Origin: Antedon bifida
Taxonomy: Eukaryota > Echinodermata > Crinoidea > Comatulida > Antedonidae
NCBI GenBank assembly: GCA_963402885.1
Contig: OY727100.1
Coordinates: 21,175,665 to 21,239,664 of the forward strand
DNA length: 64,000 nucleotides
Direction: 5' to 3'
Positions 20,491 through 33,479 of this stretch are shown here, piece by piece. A program made the position numbers and the translations under genes. The notes beneath the pieces were generated by a model. That model ran no database searches. It had not been told where the DNA came from and was given only the letters and a program-made list of their open reading frames with translations. How positions within the stretch are numbered: position 1 is the stretch's first letter; each line of letters starts with the position of its first letter.

Positions 20491-21824
20491 TCAAAAAAAA
20501 AAAAATATCTCATTCTTATAAACTAAAGATTGATTAGTCATTACTAAATTACAAAGACAGCAACCAAATTAACCTAACATTTATTGTACAGTAATAATGA
20601 TTAATTTGTTGTAAATTTTGTTATTAATTATTTTTATAAATAAACTAAAGTTAATTTGTAAAAGAGCACGCCGTGTACGAACCAAATAAAATGATATAGG
20701 CCTAGTAATTTAAATAAAATCAGTCGACATTAAAATATATAATTTGTTTGTACTGTATTTTTGTTCTTTTATCACTGTATTCTGGTAGATATTATTATTA
20801 CTCCATGTCTGCTGTTTTTGACGACATCATGTCATTGTGTATGCTGCTCTGTGGCCGTATTCAGAGGTATTTCACCAAGTATTTATTGGGCAAGTCACCA
20901 CTCACTGAGCCTAGAAGTACTGTAGGACATGCGCACTTGTCCTTGTCCACACTCAATGCGAATTTGTTCGCGCGAATACAAATCGTCGGCTTATTCATTT
21001 GTTATACTGTACCTATATTCATATTTCCATATTCCAAATCCCTCTCTGCGACGAATTATATTTCCTTGAGGAGAAAATAGTTTTGTTTCAAGAATTGTTT
21101 CAAATTCTGGAATCAATCAAAAGCTCATCAGAAACACGCGCGATGGTAATGCAAATCTTGTAAACATTGCGCGATTTTTTTTGTTTTTTGCCAAGTGGAA
21201 AACAGGCTTCAAGATGTCAACCTCCAATTAAACAGACCTGTATTCGAACTGGAACATGGGCTTACACTGACAAATACAAAAGTGATGTGATGTGTGAATT
21301 TAGTGTGACAAAAAATAATTTTATTTATAAACCAGAAGAAACAAATATTTATTTATGTTGACTTTATTTTTTTAATGTTCAAAGTTATTTTCAAGGTAAA
21401 TATTTCTTAATAATAAACTTATTTCTAATGCTTGCTAATATGCATACATTACTCAGTCGCTTGTCCATATTTAACCACGAGGCAGTGTAATACAGACACC
21501 AGAGAAAAGTAATTCTTCCCTGCAGACACAAACGTACAGTATTAAATTATTTAACCCTAAACCCTAAATGCCATTGGTTGCTTTTTTTCACGCTGCTGCT
21601 CTAGCCCGCTACTTCACAAGAGATGACGTAATCCGATATAAAGCAAGCATCAGTATTTAGTACTGAGAGACTGACATTTTTGCGAAATTGGAAACTGCTA
21701 GACCCAAAAAGCGTCTGGAAAAAGAGTCTAACGGTTAAATGACAAATCCCAAAGCATTTCTGGTATTTATGAGTCCCATGATATTATATAATACTGTAAA
21801 TCAAAACAGTCCATGAAAGTTTTT

Positions 21825-21868
21825 GTTTGTACCATGGAACTATAATAATTATAGTTCCATGTTTGTAC
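21825..21868. mobile_element. 29-bp palindromic micro-insertion with 8-bp target duplication
   Basis: GTTTGTAC at 21825-21832 and 21861-21868 flanks a perfect palindrome at 21833-21861: CATGGAACTATAAT, one central A, then the reverse complement. The last G is shared with the repeat. The architecture equals the insertion at 39941-39985. An 8-bp target duplication fits hAT transposons; the element would be little more than two joined inverted ends. Confidence 0.5.
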
Positions 21869-23980
21869 TAAAGTGACAGAAATTGAGTCTGTATTTCATA
21901 TCAAAGTTATTCACTTCTGTAACAAAAAAATAATATTTATTCACATATAAAAAGAGAAAAGAAACGTTTAATTATAACTCAAAAACCATTGTTGACAATT
22001 TAAGTATTTTTTGCTTTAAATTACATTTTTTGAGGTAAAATAACTATGATGTGACAATAAAATGACACATTAAAAAACAAATTTGAAATAAAAAATATTT
22101 TTCGTCAATTAAGCGAGCAGCGTTTTTTGTAAGAAATATTTCTTGTTTACAGTATAATATATCAGAACCGCAACCACGTTTTTAATGAGGCGGATAAAGT
22201 TTAATGAGAGAGACAAGAAGTACAGACAGGAAAAATAATTATCTCGGTAATGCATATTCATAAGCATTTCAGCTACGAATTATGATGTAATGGCTTGTCC
22301 TATTGGCTAATTTATGTACACCCAAAATGGACGGTTTTATACATTTTTTTAAGACAAATTTGAATATTTATTTATTTTTACTATACAATTGTCATAAGAA
22401 TATTTTATGTAAACTTGTTTGCTCAAGAAAAATGATATTATATTTAATCATACACATTTTGTGCTGTTTTTATTCGGTATAATGACAGCTTCCATGCGGT
22501 ACATTGTAACCAATCAAAATCCACCTTACGTAGGCTACATTGTATTTGGCATAACCGACGCTTTTCGGGAGGGAAGAAAGGTACGTGTACAAATTTGCAT
22601 TTATTATTTTCTAAAATCTGCTTTAATTTACAGTTTATAATTAGCCCATATTAGTATTATACCTTAGTGAGTGTGTTATAGTTATTTAATGTATATTTAG
22701 TACTTATACATTCGCTAGTTTTTTTACAATTAAATGCACACGAACAACGTATCGACCAGACCAAACAGCCGGGGTAGGTTTCGTCGATTTTGTAGCAGAT
22801 TTGTCATTATTTAATTGCTTATTTTTGACTGATGTTTCTGTTATTAATTCTTTTTAAAATGTTAATCCTAACTATAAAATATTTGTTAACTGTTTTGTTA
22901 AAAATCTTCTGAATTATTCGATGTAATTGTCGATTAATTAGTTTGAATTTTCGGAATGTTTTTATATTTGGTTGTCGTCTGCGAAAAGAAAGAAGACAAC
23001 CATTTTGGATAGGGGAGGTCGTCGTTCGAAAATGGCGAAGAGTTCAGAGATTGTGATGTCATATCGTTGTTGTTTTCACACATCAAATCGCTTCCTTTCA
23101 TTATTATTTTGTATCTGGATACATTTAAAGATATGAATAAAGAAAACTAAATCAAATATATGATATTTATTGCATATAGTAAGAATAAGTGAAGATAAAG
23201 ACGTTAGATTTATATTCTAGTTGTTCAACGATTCGGTCAAACCATTCGGGTGGGTACACACGGCAAGGAAATGGAGTAGGCCCATCCCCAGGATAGTCCA
23301 TTTTTTGTTTACGAGAGCGTTCCACTTTTTGGGATAATTCAATAATCTAAAGGGGGTGCTGTGTTTGTTTTATTGAATTAGCAGTTGTTCTGTACAGGAT
23401 AAACTATATAATTAGTAGTACAATCTAAAATCAGGATTTATTTTTATAGGATAATTACCTAAATTGTATACCTAGCTAGGCCAGGCCTTCCTTAGGCTTA
23501 GGCTTGCTATAGTGTATATAGCATAGATCTACTGTATATTAGTTGGCATATTGTCAAATTGATATACAGTAGTCTAATTTTAATAAATATTTTTTTTATA
23601 CTGTTTCATTTTAATTATGTATTCATTGGTGGCTAATATAAAAAAATAAAAACAATTCATATAACTGAAAATACAAATTACACCATCCATGTATGTAGTT
23701 AGTAGACATATGCTTTTTATATAATTTCTATGCAAATTTATTTAGCAATCCTGTCACATTGTTCCTTTCTTCTAAATTCAAGACATATGGCTAACTGATA
23801 ATAAATAGGCCTAGTGACTGCACTCCCAGGAACAGTTTTTTTTTTATGGAAGTGAACAGATACAGGACTGATTATCTGGCGTGGAAAACACTTTAAACTT
23901 TAAAACTATTTTGTCTATTTTATATATGTCGTTAAATAAAGATAGCTAATGTTATTTAAATGTGTTTTTTAAAGTAAAAT

Positions 23981-26900
23981 ATGGAAGCTGAGGGACGAGA
24001 GCCTGTGTGGCCACCACATGCCTCACAGGGAGGTGAACAGGATGATGGTGTATCAAGCTCTCAGTGCACTAGCCAGCAGGTACAATATTCAATACATTAA
24101 CTACTGTACTAGCCTAGAAGAAAATCAATCGTACACTGTACACTATTTACTACTGTATTAGTATGCACATAATATTTATAGATCTTTTAGTCTGGTCTTA
24201 ATTGTAAAGTGTGTATGTATGTTACCTTAAATTGGTAATGCCATAAAAGTCTTTTTCTACCTTAACCAGAATTTTCCTAAAGCCGCTTCATCAATGATGC
24301 TTCTGCTTCTCATGTGTGTCTTGTTTTATCTCTTCCGGGTTTAAATATTTCGTAGGGTGCACTATTTAGTATTCCAGTACTGTACATCATAACTATAGAT
24401 TTTAATAATCTTTTTGATGTTGATTTGAAAAAAGAAAATCAATAGGTATTTGTCTGTATATAATATTTTAGCTAAATATTAAATTATAAAAAAAAGAAAG
24501 AAAATCCGAGCAGGGTGTTAACTTGAAAATTGTGTGTCTTATCATGCAAACAAACTGAATTAACCCTTTCACTGCGTATACCCAGTACTAACGGGTATAA
24601 ACAGACGTTGAAATACGTATACACGGTAATACCGGGTATGGGCAAAACAATTATTTAATCGTATTTGCCTAGTTGTATTATCGTCTTGAAAATAATGCGC
24701 CCTCTATAGTTAATTAATTAATTATATATAGTATAGTATATATAATAGTATTTCTATCTTGGAAAGTTGTTTTGAGTAGCGTAATGGCGGCCATTTTAAA
24801 AGTAATAAAAATTACCAGCCCCAATAGGGCAATATCGTGTTTATCACAACACGCAAAAACAATAGTTAGTTTTTGTACTATAGTGAATTTTTGGAAACTG
24901 TCATTATTTTCACGATTTTGCCCCAAACTTTGATTTGTGCATAATTTTTATATAACAATAAAAATAATTTAATTTTTTTAAATATTTTTATTTGTAATAT
25001 ACGTATCTTCATCAATATCCAGTTGGAAAAACGTATTACATAAGAATTTCTTATAGAAAATATAGTTTTTATCATTGATTCGATAAAAAACATGAAATGC
25101 AAAATACCTGTAATGACGTCACATGACGTCATCAATATGCAAATTACTTTTTTTTTTATACCTAACTGTAGACTAACCCTTTGCCCATCACACACCACAA
25201 AAATAATTTACAATTATCTCAATTAGTATTTTTTGCAATTTATTAAAATATCATATGTTTTTCTTAAATATATATTACGCACAGAGGTGGGAATAATGCT
25301 CCGCAGTGAAAGGGTTAATAAATACGTTTCTTGGAAGTTTGCCAATTCCAAAGAGACGTCATACTGCATTTCCATTGAGAGGAAACCATAAGCTTACTTT
25401 ACAGAGTGCGTTATCTAATACTTTGTGATTTAGGGCAGCACCAGCAGTCGTTTTGCATTGTCTTCAGAGGCAGAGTCAAGTCATCATGAGCCCGAGTCAA
25501 CGGTGGCGGAGTCGCTACCACCAGTTGATAACGAACAACCTAATGTTGTCTGTGTCCATGTCGAAGAGATTTCCACAGTTATGGAAGGTTAGTTCTGTCT
25601 AACTTTGTCCGACACAAAATAATTCAGAACAAGTATGTAATGCTAGCTTTCTACCACTGTATCAATGAAACATTTTTTTAGGTCAGAGGTCACATCATTT
25701 GCATATTAATACCTTTGAATAAGTTATGTGGGACAGAAGGTTAAAAATTAAGAAAATTTAGATCAGAAATTGTAATAACAATTTTATACTTTTTATTGAA
25801 CTATTAATAATTTTATTGAATGTTTGGAGTACTGTATTAAAATGAATTGTGTTTTAATTCAGATAATATTTTTTGCTTGCAGATAGAAATACTGAAGGTA
25901 CAACAATACCAGATTCCACAGGCGTTCTTGCTGAACCACCTTCTGATCTCTTCCTCCTTCATGAAGCGCTCAGCATACAAGAGCGTGAAGGTGAAATAAT
26001 ACCACATGTGCCAAGCATGATCCAAGAGAGCACCGTGGATGAAGAGATGACTGCATCCACGTCGGGGGTAACCCCTAAGAAACGTGGACGCAAAAAGGGT
26101 TCCAAGGTCATTGTTCAGCCTATTCAATACAAAATTGAAGGCGAAGAGGAACTTGATAGTCGCCCTCGCAGGCGATTAATGAAACCAGGAAATTCAAACG
26201 ATATGGATGTCGATGATGAAGGTATGTGTGTAATGATTACAGTATTGTCTCCAAATTCCAAAACAATTTGGCTATTAATTATTTTTCACTAGGGTGGTTT
26301 CACCTTGTGAGGCCCCCTTGTAAAATATTGAATTTTTTGAACCAGCATTGTTTTCACTTTTGTGCCAGCTTTTATATTTAGGACCTTAGGAAATCAGGTG
26401 CCGTTCATGTTCATGACATGAAATGTCTTTATCTTACTGTAGTGGTTATATAAAAAAAAAAGACAAGAGTGAAACTTAAACATTTTAAATAAAGTGCTAA
26501 ATTTCACCCACTGGTCTATATTTTTCATTGGGTTTCCCCCTGAATTCCTATAAACAGGGGGTTATATACTTTTGATTCTTATTATACTAATGTTTGGTGT
26601 TGAAATATAAACATCTGGCACAGAAATATGCCACATGTTAGTTGTAAAGAAATATACAGCCCTGCATTTTTGTTCTTTATTATTATAAATTATTGTTTAA
26701 ATTTTGTTTTAACAGAAGAAGGTAATGAGTTTAATGAGGAAGACTTTCTAAAGCAAGGTATATTTCATACCATTGCGGATAAGCCTGTAACATCTCGAGC
26801 TAGGGCTAGTCTGCCTGCCATTTTACAGATATTTAAAGTAGAAGATGGAGAAATAGGTACAGTACCTTTGCTTTTTATCGAAGTTATTTTGATGCCATTT

Positions 26901-29900
26901 GCTTCTTTAATAGCACCAAATATTTACTGGAAAAAAAAGAAAGAAAAGAAAGAAAAAAAAGAATATATGAATTGTTTTTGTAGGAGTGTTTGCTCGTAAA
27001 ACTGTTCCTAAAAGAACTCAGTTTGGGCCTCTTGAAGGAAAAGTAAGAACTGCAGAAGATGAAATAAGTAATGCAACCATAAAATGGAAGGTAAATATAT
27101 CATTTGCATATAATTAACCGTCATATTCCTCAGTATCCCTTCACTATCATCCTCATTGCCATTACCATCTAAAAATTACCATCAAACTCTCTTAGTGTCA
27201 TTATCTTCATCATCATTTGCCATCGCTTTTCAATTATTTTTTTTCATTTAGATCCAGAAACCAGATCAATCCGTGTCGTATGTGGATTGTTCTGATGAGG
27301 CAGAATGTAACTGGATGATGTTCATTAGACCAGCTAAGAGATACAGTGAACAGAACCTGGTAGCGTTCCAGGCCGATGGCAACATCTACTTTGCCACAAT
27401 GAAGAATATCGACCCAAAGACTGAACTTAAGGTCTGGTATACAAGAGTGTACGCAGAATTTCTGGGGCTTAGCGTTCTGGAGGCCACGGCAGAAGAAGTA
27501 CAAGGTATGCAGATTTTTAGTTAAAGATTCTACTGCAGTTACTGCTGTAACTGTATTTTCTTTACTTGTTAACCTCTTTGCAATTATTTAATTGTTCCTA
27601 CAGTAGCAGCATAGGATTATAGAGCTTCAATTGAATGCAACTTGTCTTGCATGATTATCTTCAGGTGTTGTGTTATATAGGAATTATTTGAATAACGCTC
27701 CACAAACATGTGTCATTACAGTAGTAATAAAATCAAGAAATATTTTAAAATTGAACATTGTTTTTTTCAGAAATGGAAGAAAATGATAAAACCTGGCCTT
27801 GTTTTGAGTGTAACCGCAAATTCCGAACATCAGATCTTTTACAGCGCCACCTTGCAACACATGATGCCCTTCATACTAAGCCACAACGAGGCAAAAAGAG
27901 CAAAAGAGGGCGGCCTAGAAAATACCCCGAAGGGTATCGTGGTCGCTTGGCAATGTCTAAGCTGAAAGGAGCCAAAGGCTTGAAGTTAAGAATGCAAGAT
28001 GGATATGCTTGTACAGAATGTGGAAAACAATTTGCTAGGCTGTACAGTTTAACACGTCACATGCTGATGCATTCCGGTGAGAAAAACTTCACTTGTCCCG
28101 TATGCAAGAAAACATTTTCCCATACATATAACAAGCTACGGCACATGAGAAAACATGAGGAGGAATCTAATGAGGGACAGAGACGAAGCCGAAGGGGATT
28201 TGACGAAGAAGATGAGGATGATGTCTGGCCTTGTTTACAGTGTGATTTGTGTTTTGAAAGCAACGATTTGCTTGATCTTCACAGTAACATTCACGACCTC
28301 CGAGACGATGAACCGGAAGCAAAAGAAAGCAAACCAGAAGGAGAATTACAACCAGTTTCATTTATCACTGAAGTAATTGAGACTGCTGCTAAAGAAGCTG
28401 GTATCACAGAAGATGGCGCGGCTAAGAACAAGGATGAAGAAGCAATGGAAGTTGATAAGACTGAAGATGATGACAAAGAGAACAATGATGATGATGATCC
28501 AGGCCCAGAGTTGATGTGTCCAGATTGTGATGAAGAATTTGAAGATAAGAAAACGTTGTGGCTGCATGCGAGTGCACATGGTCAACATAAACCTGGTATT
28601 GTAGAGCAGTATCGCAATGCCATCAGGTGTGAAATCTGTAAGAGATTTTTACAAGATGAAACGAAACTTGAAAAACATATGGAGTTGCATATTGAAAATG
28701 AGAACTCAATTCAATGTGAGGTTTGTGGGAAGTCAGTGCAAAGTCAATCTGCTCTTGCCTGTCACATGAAAGTGCATTCTGAAGACAGGTGCTTACAGTG
28801 TCCCTTTTGTGAAGATTCCTTTGACAAGAGCGATCTTCTCCGACAGCATGTTGTGCTTCATCGTAAAAATGGACTTTATCACTGCCCACACTGCGAAAAA
28901 ATATTCAAGGAATACGCTCAGATACGGAAACATATTCGTAGCTTTCATTCTCAAAAAGAATTCCCTTGTGACCACTGTGAAAAAGTGTTTCCAAGACCTG
29001 ATAAGCTTCGTCTTCATCTTCTACGGCATTCGGACAAAAAGGACTTCCTATGCGCCAACTGTGGGAAACAATTCAAACGTAAGGACAAGTTGAAAGAGCA
29101 TATGCAACGGATGCACAATCCTCAAAGAGAGGCAGAGATCGCGTTGCAGGCTAACAAGCCTAGGAAGGTACCTTTCAAGCCACAGATCCCACCAAGTGAT
29201 ATAGACCGTTTCACCTTTAAATGTAGAATTTGCCGAGTTGGTTTCAAGCGACGAGGCATGCTGGTAAACCACCTTGCTAAAACACATCCTGATGTGGTAA
29301 TTGACTCTATTCCTGAATTAAATCTTCCGATTGTAAAGCCAAATCGTAATTATTTCTGCGCTTATTGTGAGAAAGTGTATAAAAGCAGTAGTAAGAGAAA
29401 AATACACATTCTAAAAAATCATCCAGGAGCGCAGTTACCTCCAAGTCTGAGAGTCACCAAAGGAGATCCAAACAGCCCAATGGGTGATCCTCATACAGCT
29501 CCTGCTGGCACAACAACTACACATTACTTTGCATGTGCTCATTGTCCACGTCAGTATAGTACAAAAGCTAAGATGATGGATCATGTACGGAAGAAGCATA
29601 TGGAATCAAATCCGCAGGCTTCTACTCCGGTTAAGCGAGGTGCTACGGTTAATCAAATTTCTTTGATGCAGGAACAAATGAATTCTGACATGAATCATGT
29701 TATTGTGCATGACAGCATTCAACATGGTGTTCAACAAGTTGTGATCGGCGGTGAACAAGTGGTGTTCCCATCTGGAGATGCTGCAGCTGCTGTTGCTCTG
29801 GCTGCTGCTGCTACAGGACATCCTGCAACAATCACAGTTGAGGCTCAACCAGAACATGGTGGAGAGGTTGAAATACAACATGTGGTTGGTCAGGATCATT

Positions 29901-30640
29901 TGCAAGCGCCTCAGACTATTCAAATTCGGTATATTGAGACGCCTAGTGGTCATCAACAGGCGCAGGTTATTCAAACAGAGCCTGTGCAAGCTACAGACTT
30001 GCTTACACAGGCTATGACGGAGCTGTCGCAGTCCATCAACGAGATGCGCCAGCAGCAAGGTGGATCTGAATATCAACCTGTTCAGCAGATTCAAAGGATT
30101 ATACACCAACAAGGTCAACCACCAATCCTTCAGACGCTGCACGCTCAAATACCAGTTTCACAGATTCAAATGCCAGTCTCGCAGGCAGCTGGAACAGTGC
30201 CTAATATAGCCAGTGTCAGTGGAATGCAGATTCCTATCTCGCAGAACTTGTCTTCCGGTACTATCACGGTCACACCGATACCTGTGACACAGATCCAGAC
30301 CAGTTCGATGGCAGTGGCAGCTGCAGCAGCCACTCAACTGGTCAGTGCTCAGCCAGGCACGTCAACCACTACAGTCGACTTATCGCAAGTTCGGCAGAAT
30401 GTGACGCAATTCCAGCAGGCATCGGGTGATCAGACCGGGACCCCTCAGTTAACACAGCTTCACACCGTGACACAGTCAATGAGTCCTGTACCTCAGCAGC
30501 TAATACAAGTGCAGACGCAGCCAGCTCAACAGCAACAGGTTGCTCAGGGACAACCACAACAAAACGGTCAACAGACGCAGCAAGGTCAACCACAAGTGTT
30601 TATTCAAGGAAACTGGGCTCAGTACCCACAATTTCGTTAA
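23981..30640 (+). CDS. PRDM10: PRDM10-type PR/SET and C2H2 zinc-finger transcription factor
   Basis: Nuclear DNA-binding regulator. Exons 23981-24079, 25434-25587, 25883-26221, 26716-26856, 26984-27090, 27252-27504 and 27771-30640 join in phase to 1320 residues. An acidic N-terminus with the AT-hook-like [10 protein letters not shown] precedes the PR domain (about 224-345), which carries [36 protein letters not shown] and [13 protein letters not shown], all very close to vertebrate PRDM10. About 14 C2H2 fingers span residues 372-974, starting with [10 protein letters not shown], with a basic [13 protein letters not shown] linker after finger 1 as in PRDM10. The last third is Gln/Ala/Val-rich, a likely activation domain. 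The ATG lies in an exon opening after an AG at 23973-23974. An extra small exon in the 1.35-kb first coding intron cannot be excluded. It follows the PRDM15-type gene on the same strand. Confidence 0.9.
24564..25314. mobile_element. piggyBac-type non-autonomous element in PRDM10 intron 1
   Basis: 751 bp bounded by TTAA at 24560-24563 and 25315-25318. Terminal inverted repeats are CCCTTTCACTGCG and CGCAGTGAAAGGG. The TTAA target duplication and CCC...GGG ends are diagnostic of the piggyBac superfamily. No transposase frame is present; minus-strand open frames inside show no recognisable protein. Subterminal repeats such as ACGGGTAT and CCGGGTAT occur at the left end. Confidence 0.85.
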
Positions 30641-31049
30641 TTAATTAATTTGTCATTGAAAAATTCTAAAAAAGACTTTAATTTCAAATGATTTTCTACA
30701 CCGAAAGCAACAATAGAAAACCATTACTATATAACTTATAAACGACTTTATCACAGTATGCTGTAGTGTATTTTAAATATTTAAATGTTTTATGATTAAT
30801 TAGCATTTTATGTAGATAAAAATTCAGTATTCATATCGGGAACTTCTGGCCATATTTGGATATTTTGCAAATACATTTATATTTGTTAAATTGTCGAAAT
30901 ATTGTGTATATTATTTTATGTATTAAATGTTAACTTTTATATTTTACTTATATGTATTTGTAAATTATGAACATTAGAGCAGAATTTACATTTATAGTTC
31001 CCCTGAACCCCGCCCTCTATACAGGGTGTTTTTTAATGTAAGATTATGT

Positions 31050-31190
31050 TTCGTGATCGTAAGCACACTTCTCTTGAAACTTGGTTGAAGCACAATGCAA
31101 TGACGTAGGCGCAACACAAGCGAGTTGACCAATGACGAGCGACAGTTAAGAAATCCATCGGTTGTGATTGGTCAGTAGGAATGTCTCCAT
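31050..31190. repeat. MITE family 2, diverged copy
   Basis: Carries GAGTTGACCAATGACGAGCG facing GTTGTGATTGGTCAGTAGG in inverted orientation and GCAATGACGTAGGCGCAACA upstream, as in the intact copy at 33285. Confidence 0.6.
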
Positions 31191-31732
31191 ATGTGTTGGC
31201 CATGTTAATAGTTTTGTCCTTGATTTGTTTGGAATTCAATTGTAGTAAGTAATATTCCAATTCCCTATAATGTATCTACAATAGCATTATTTGTCCAGTA
31301 TCATTCATAGGCAAGTGCCTTAATACCCTAACATGCGTCACATATACAGTGTATCCAGGAACAGATTTATATTGTAGACATAATAATACAGTATTATATT
31401 CATACAGGTATTTATTAACTAAATTAGATAAACATGTATGAATTTTAAATGAAAACTTTATGTAATTTGTATTTTTCCGAAATATTTTTTAAGGAAAACA
31501 TTTTAACAACTGGAATTACGAATATCTCCATTAAAACTGTAATTAAATTTTGAGTAATAGGACCTAATTTAATTTTTTAATAAATAAATTATTAATAATG
31601 TAATCTATATTCTTCAGTTATAGTAGTCCGGAATTGAAAAACTGAAAAGTTTAAATACTGTAGGTTATGTTGGATCTCAATAAACACGATCTGGGTGTAA
31701 TATTGTAATTTTGCTTTTGTTGTTAATAATAA

Positions 31733-31825
31733 AGACGCAACTCAAGTGAGTTGACCAATCACAAGCGACAGTTTGGATGATGCATCGTTGTGATTGGTCA
31801 AATTACTTATAGTAACGCAGTGTTG
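31733..31825. repeat. MITE family 2, partial copy
   Basis: GAGTTGACCAATCACAAGCG and, inverted, GTTGTGATTGGTCAAATTAC around a short centre; outer ends are eroded. Confidence 0.6.
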
Positions 31826-31871
31826 ATTTGTCCAAATTGGTCACGCGTCATCCACAGATAAACAAATGGTA

Positions 31872-32430
31872 GCGGGACTATTCGGCTCAGGACTATTCGG
31901 CGCTGATACGATTCGGCACACTTACATTTATCGGCTTTGATATGCATTTTATAAGCATAAAATAAGCTTTTTTTCCCCAAACTTTATTTTCAGAGAGACT
32001 ATGGGTTAGTACTACTAGGATAAAGATGCAATTAAGCAAACATTTTGAAAACATTGTCGAAAATTATCATTTTAGTCACGCGAAGGATTTAAACAAGTTA
32101 CGCATTCTGTTGGCCGCTTGGCGAATGCACGAAATAAACATGGTTTTCGAAGTAATAAAATGAAAATAAAATTATTTTTTTTTAGTAATTTATTATATAT
32201 ATTATATCAACATTGTCAATATCAATAAAATACGGATTGTTAAACACCTTTAAAAACTTGATAAATACCAAAAAAATGAATATGAATTTGGTCTGAAGTG
32301 AGAGACGTTTCGGCCCCGTTCGGCCCACAAAGTGGGATGTTTCGGCCCACAAGTGGGCCGAATCGTCCCACCAAAAGTGGGCCGAATAGTCCCGAGCCGA
32401 ATCGTCTCAGGGCCGAATCGTCCTGGAACC
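31872..32430. repeat. Foldback element with ATTCGGC/GCCGAAT ends
   Basis: The left end has two direct subrepeats (GGGACTATTCGGCTCAGGAC and following). The right end has several GGGCCGAATCGTCC-type subrepeats in opposite orientation, so the two ends form an imperfect inverted repeat. The centre is AT-rich and has no protein-like frame. The class is not recognised. Confidence 0.6.
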
Positions 32431-33284
32431 TAAACAAACAACGTCTTTTTCTGTGAATAATGCTGCATATTCGCATCATTCTTTTCGGCCATGCTGAGAA
32501 TTGTTTTGTTATTGTAGAATTGGACGAAGCGTGACGTAAAATCTCTATCGTGATTGGTTAAATTTAATTATACGTCATAAAAATCAAGTCGGCACATGAA
32601 TATTCATATATATATATATACTTCAAAACTGCAGGAAATCGGATAGAGAACTTTTAGATTTATCGTAACTATTATATTTACAATATGTTTCAAGTAAAAT
32701 TACGTTTTTTTAGTAAAATTACGTTACAATTACAATACAGGCTACAACTTTCGTATTTGTATTTGTTATATATATGACCCTCCCCTCACATGATTACTTC
32801 ATTGTATTTATTATCCTATATGTTGTTATATTGTGGAAATAGATTAAATTGAAATTATTATCGTGGAAAATTAATAAAACTGAATCTAGAATTGTTTTCA
32901 GAACAATGACATAGAAATAAAGGTATAGACCACATAGTTCTCCTCTGTATTAAAAAAAACAAGACCATAAACAATATATATCAGGAAATGGGAAATGGGA
33001 AATATTGGTGGACTGCTTTGAACTTCCACCTTTTAATGGAAAGAAACCTGATACAGTATTGTATATTATATAATTATTCGTCCCCGGTTTTACATCCTAA
33101 CAGATATTTCATACACTCAACATTTCCTATTATGCCAAAATAGGATTATTGTACACATGTTTTGATAGTTTCGAGGAATTCATGCAGAGTGGAATTTCCA
33201 TTTTTTTGGTACTGTTACAATTTTTTTTTTATCATGGATGGATTTAGAAGTGACATATGAACAACCTTGTATCTATAATAACTT

Positions 33285-33430
33285 TAATGCTTGGTTCCCA
33301 CTTGAGACGCAACACAATGACGTAACGCAACGTAGTTGACCAATCACAAGCGATGAATTATTCGAACGGTCGCTTGTCATTGGTCAACACGTTTGCGTTG
33401 TGTTTACGTCCTAGTGGAAACCAAGCTTAA
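33285..33430. repeat. MITE family 2, intact foldback copy
   Basis: About 146 bp that folds on itself almost completely. The left arm starts TGCTTGGTTCCCACTTGAG and runs through GTTGACCAATCACAAGCGAT; the right arm is its imperfect reverse complement ending CTAGTGGAAACCAAGCTT. No coding capacity. Serves as reference for the copies at 5620, 6839, 31050 and 31733. Confidence 0.8.
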
Positions 33431-33479
33431 TTGTTAATAACTTAGCTAAAGTTTCGAACCTTTTATTGTTTGACATAAC

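Larger units (their letters stand above)
19656..23980. other. Intergenic: PRDM15-type 3' region and PRDM10-type 5' region
   Basis: No protein-coding exon recognised. It holds AATAAA-rich sequence after 20.4 kb, an insertion flanked by long direct repeats (20263-20490) and a micro-palindrome insertion (21825-21868). An exon-like end with a good donor near 22.58 kb (GAAAG then GTACGTG) and ATGGCG-type motifs near 23.03 kb could belong to the PRDM10-type promoter and 5' exon. The start site is not fixed. Confidence 0.4.
30641..33284. other. Intergenic region after PRDM10, transposon-rich
   Basis: Starts with the PRDM10 3' region (AT-rich, several AATAAA-like motifs). It then holds two family 2 foldback copies, the ATTCGGC-terminal element at 31872-32430, and AT microsatellite near 32.6 kb. 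No coding exon recognised. Confidence 0.5.

Noticed and set aside
28155..30148. Numerous overlapping open frames on both strands within the PRDM zinc-finger exons
   Set aside because: They are shadows of long coding exons; only the frame with consecutive C2H2 motifs is supported.
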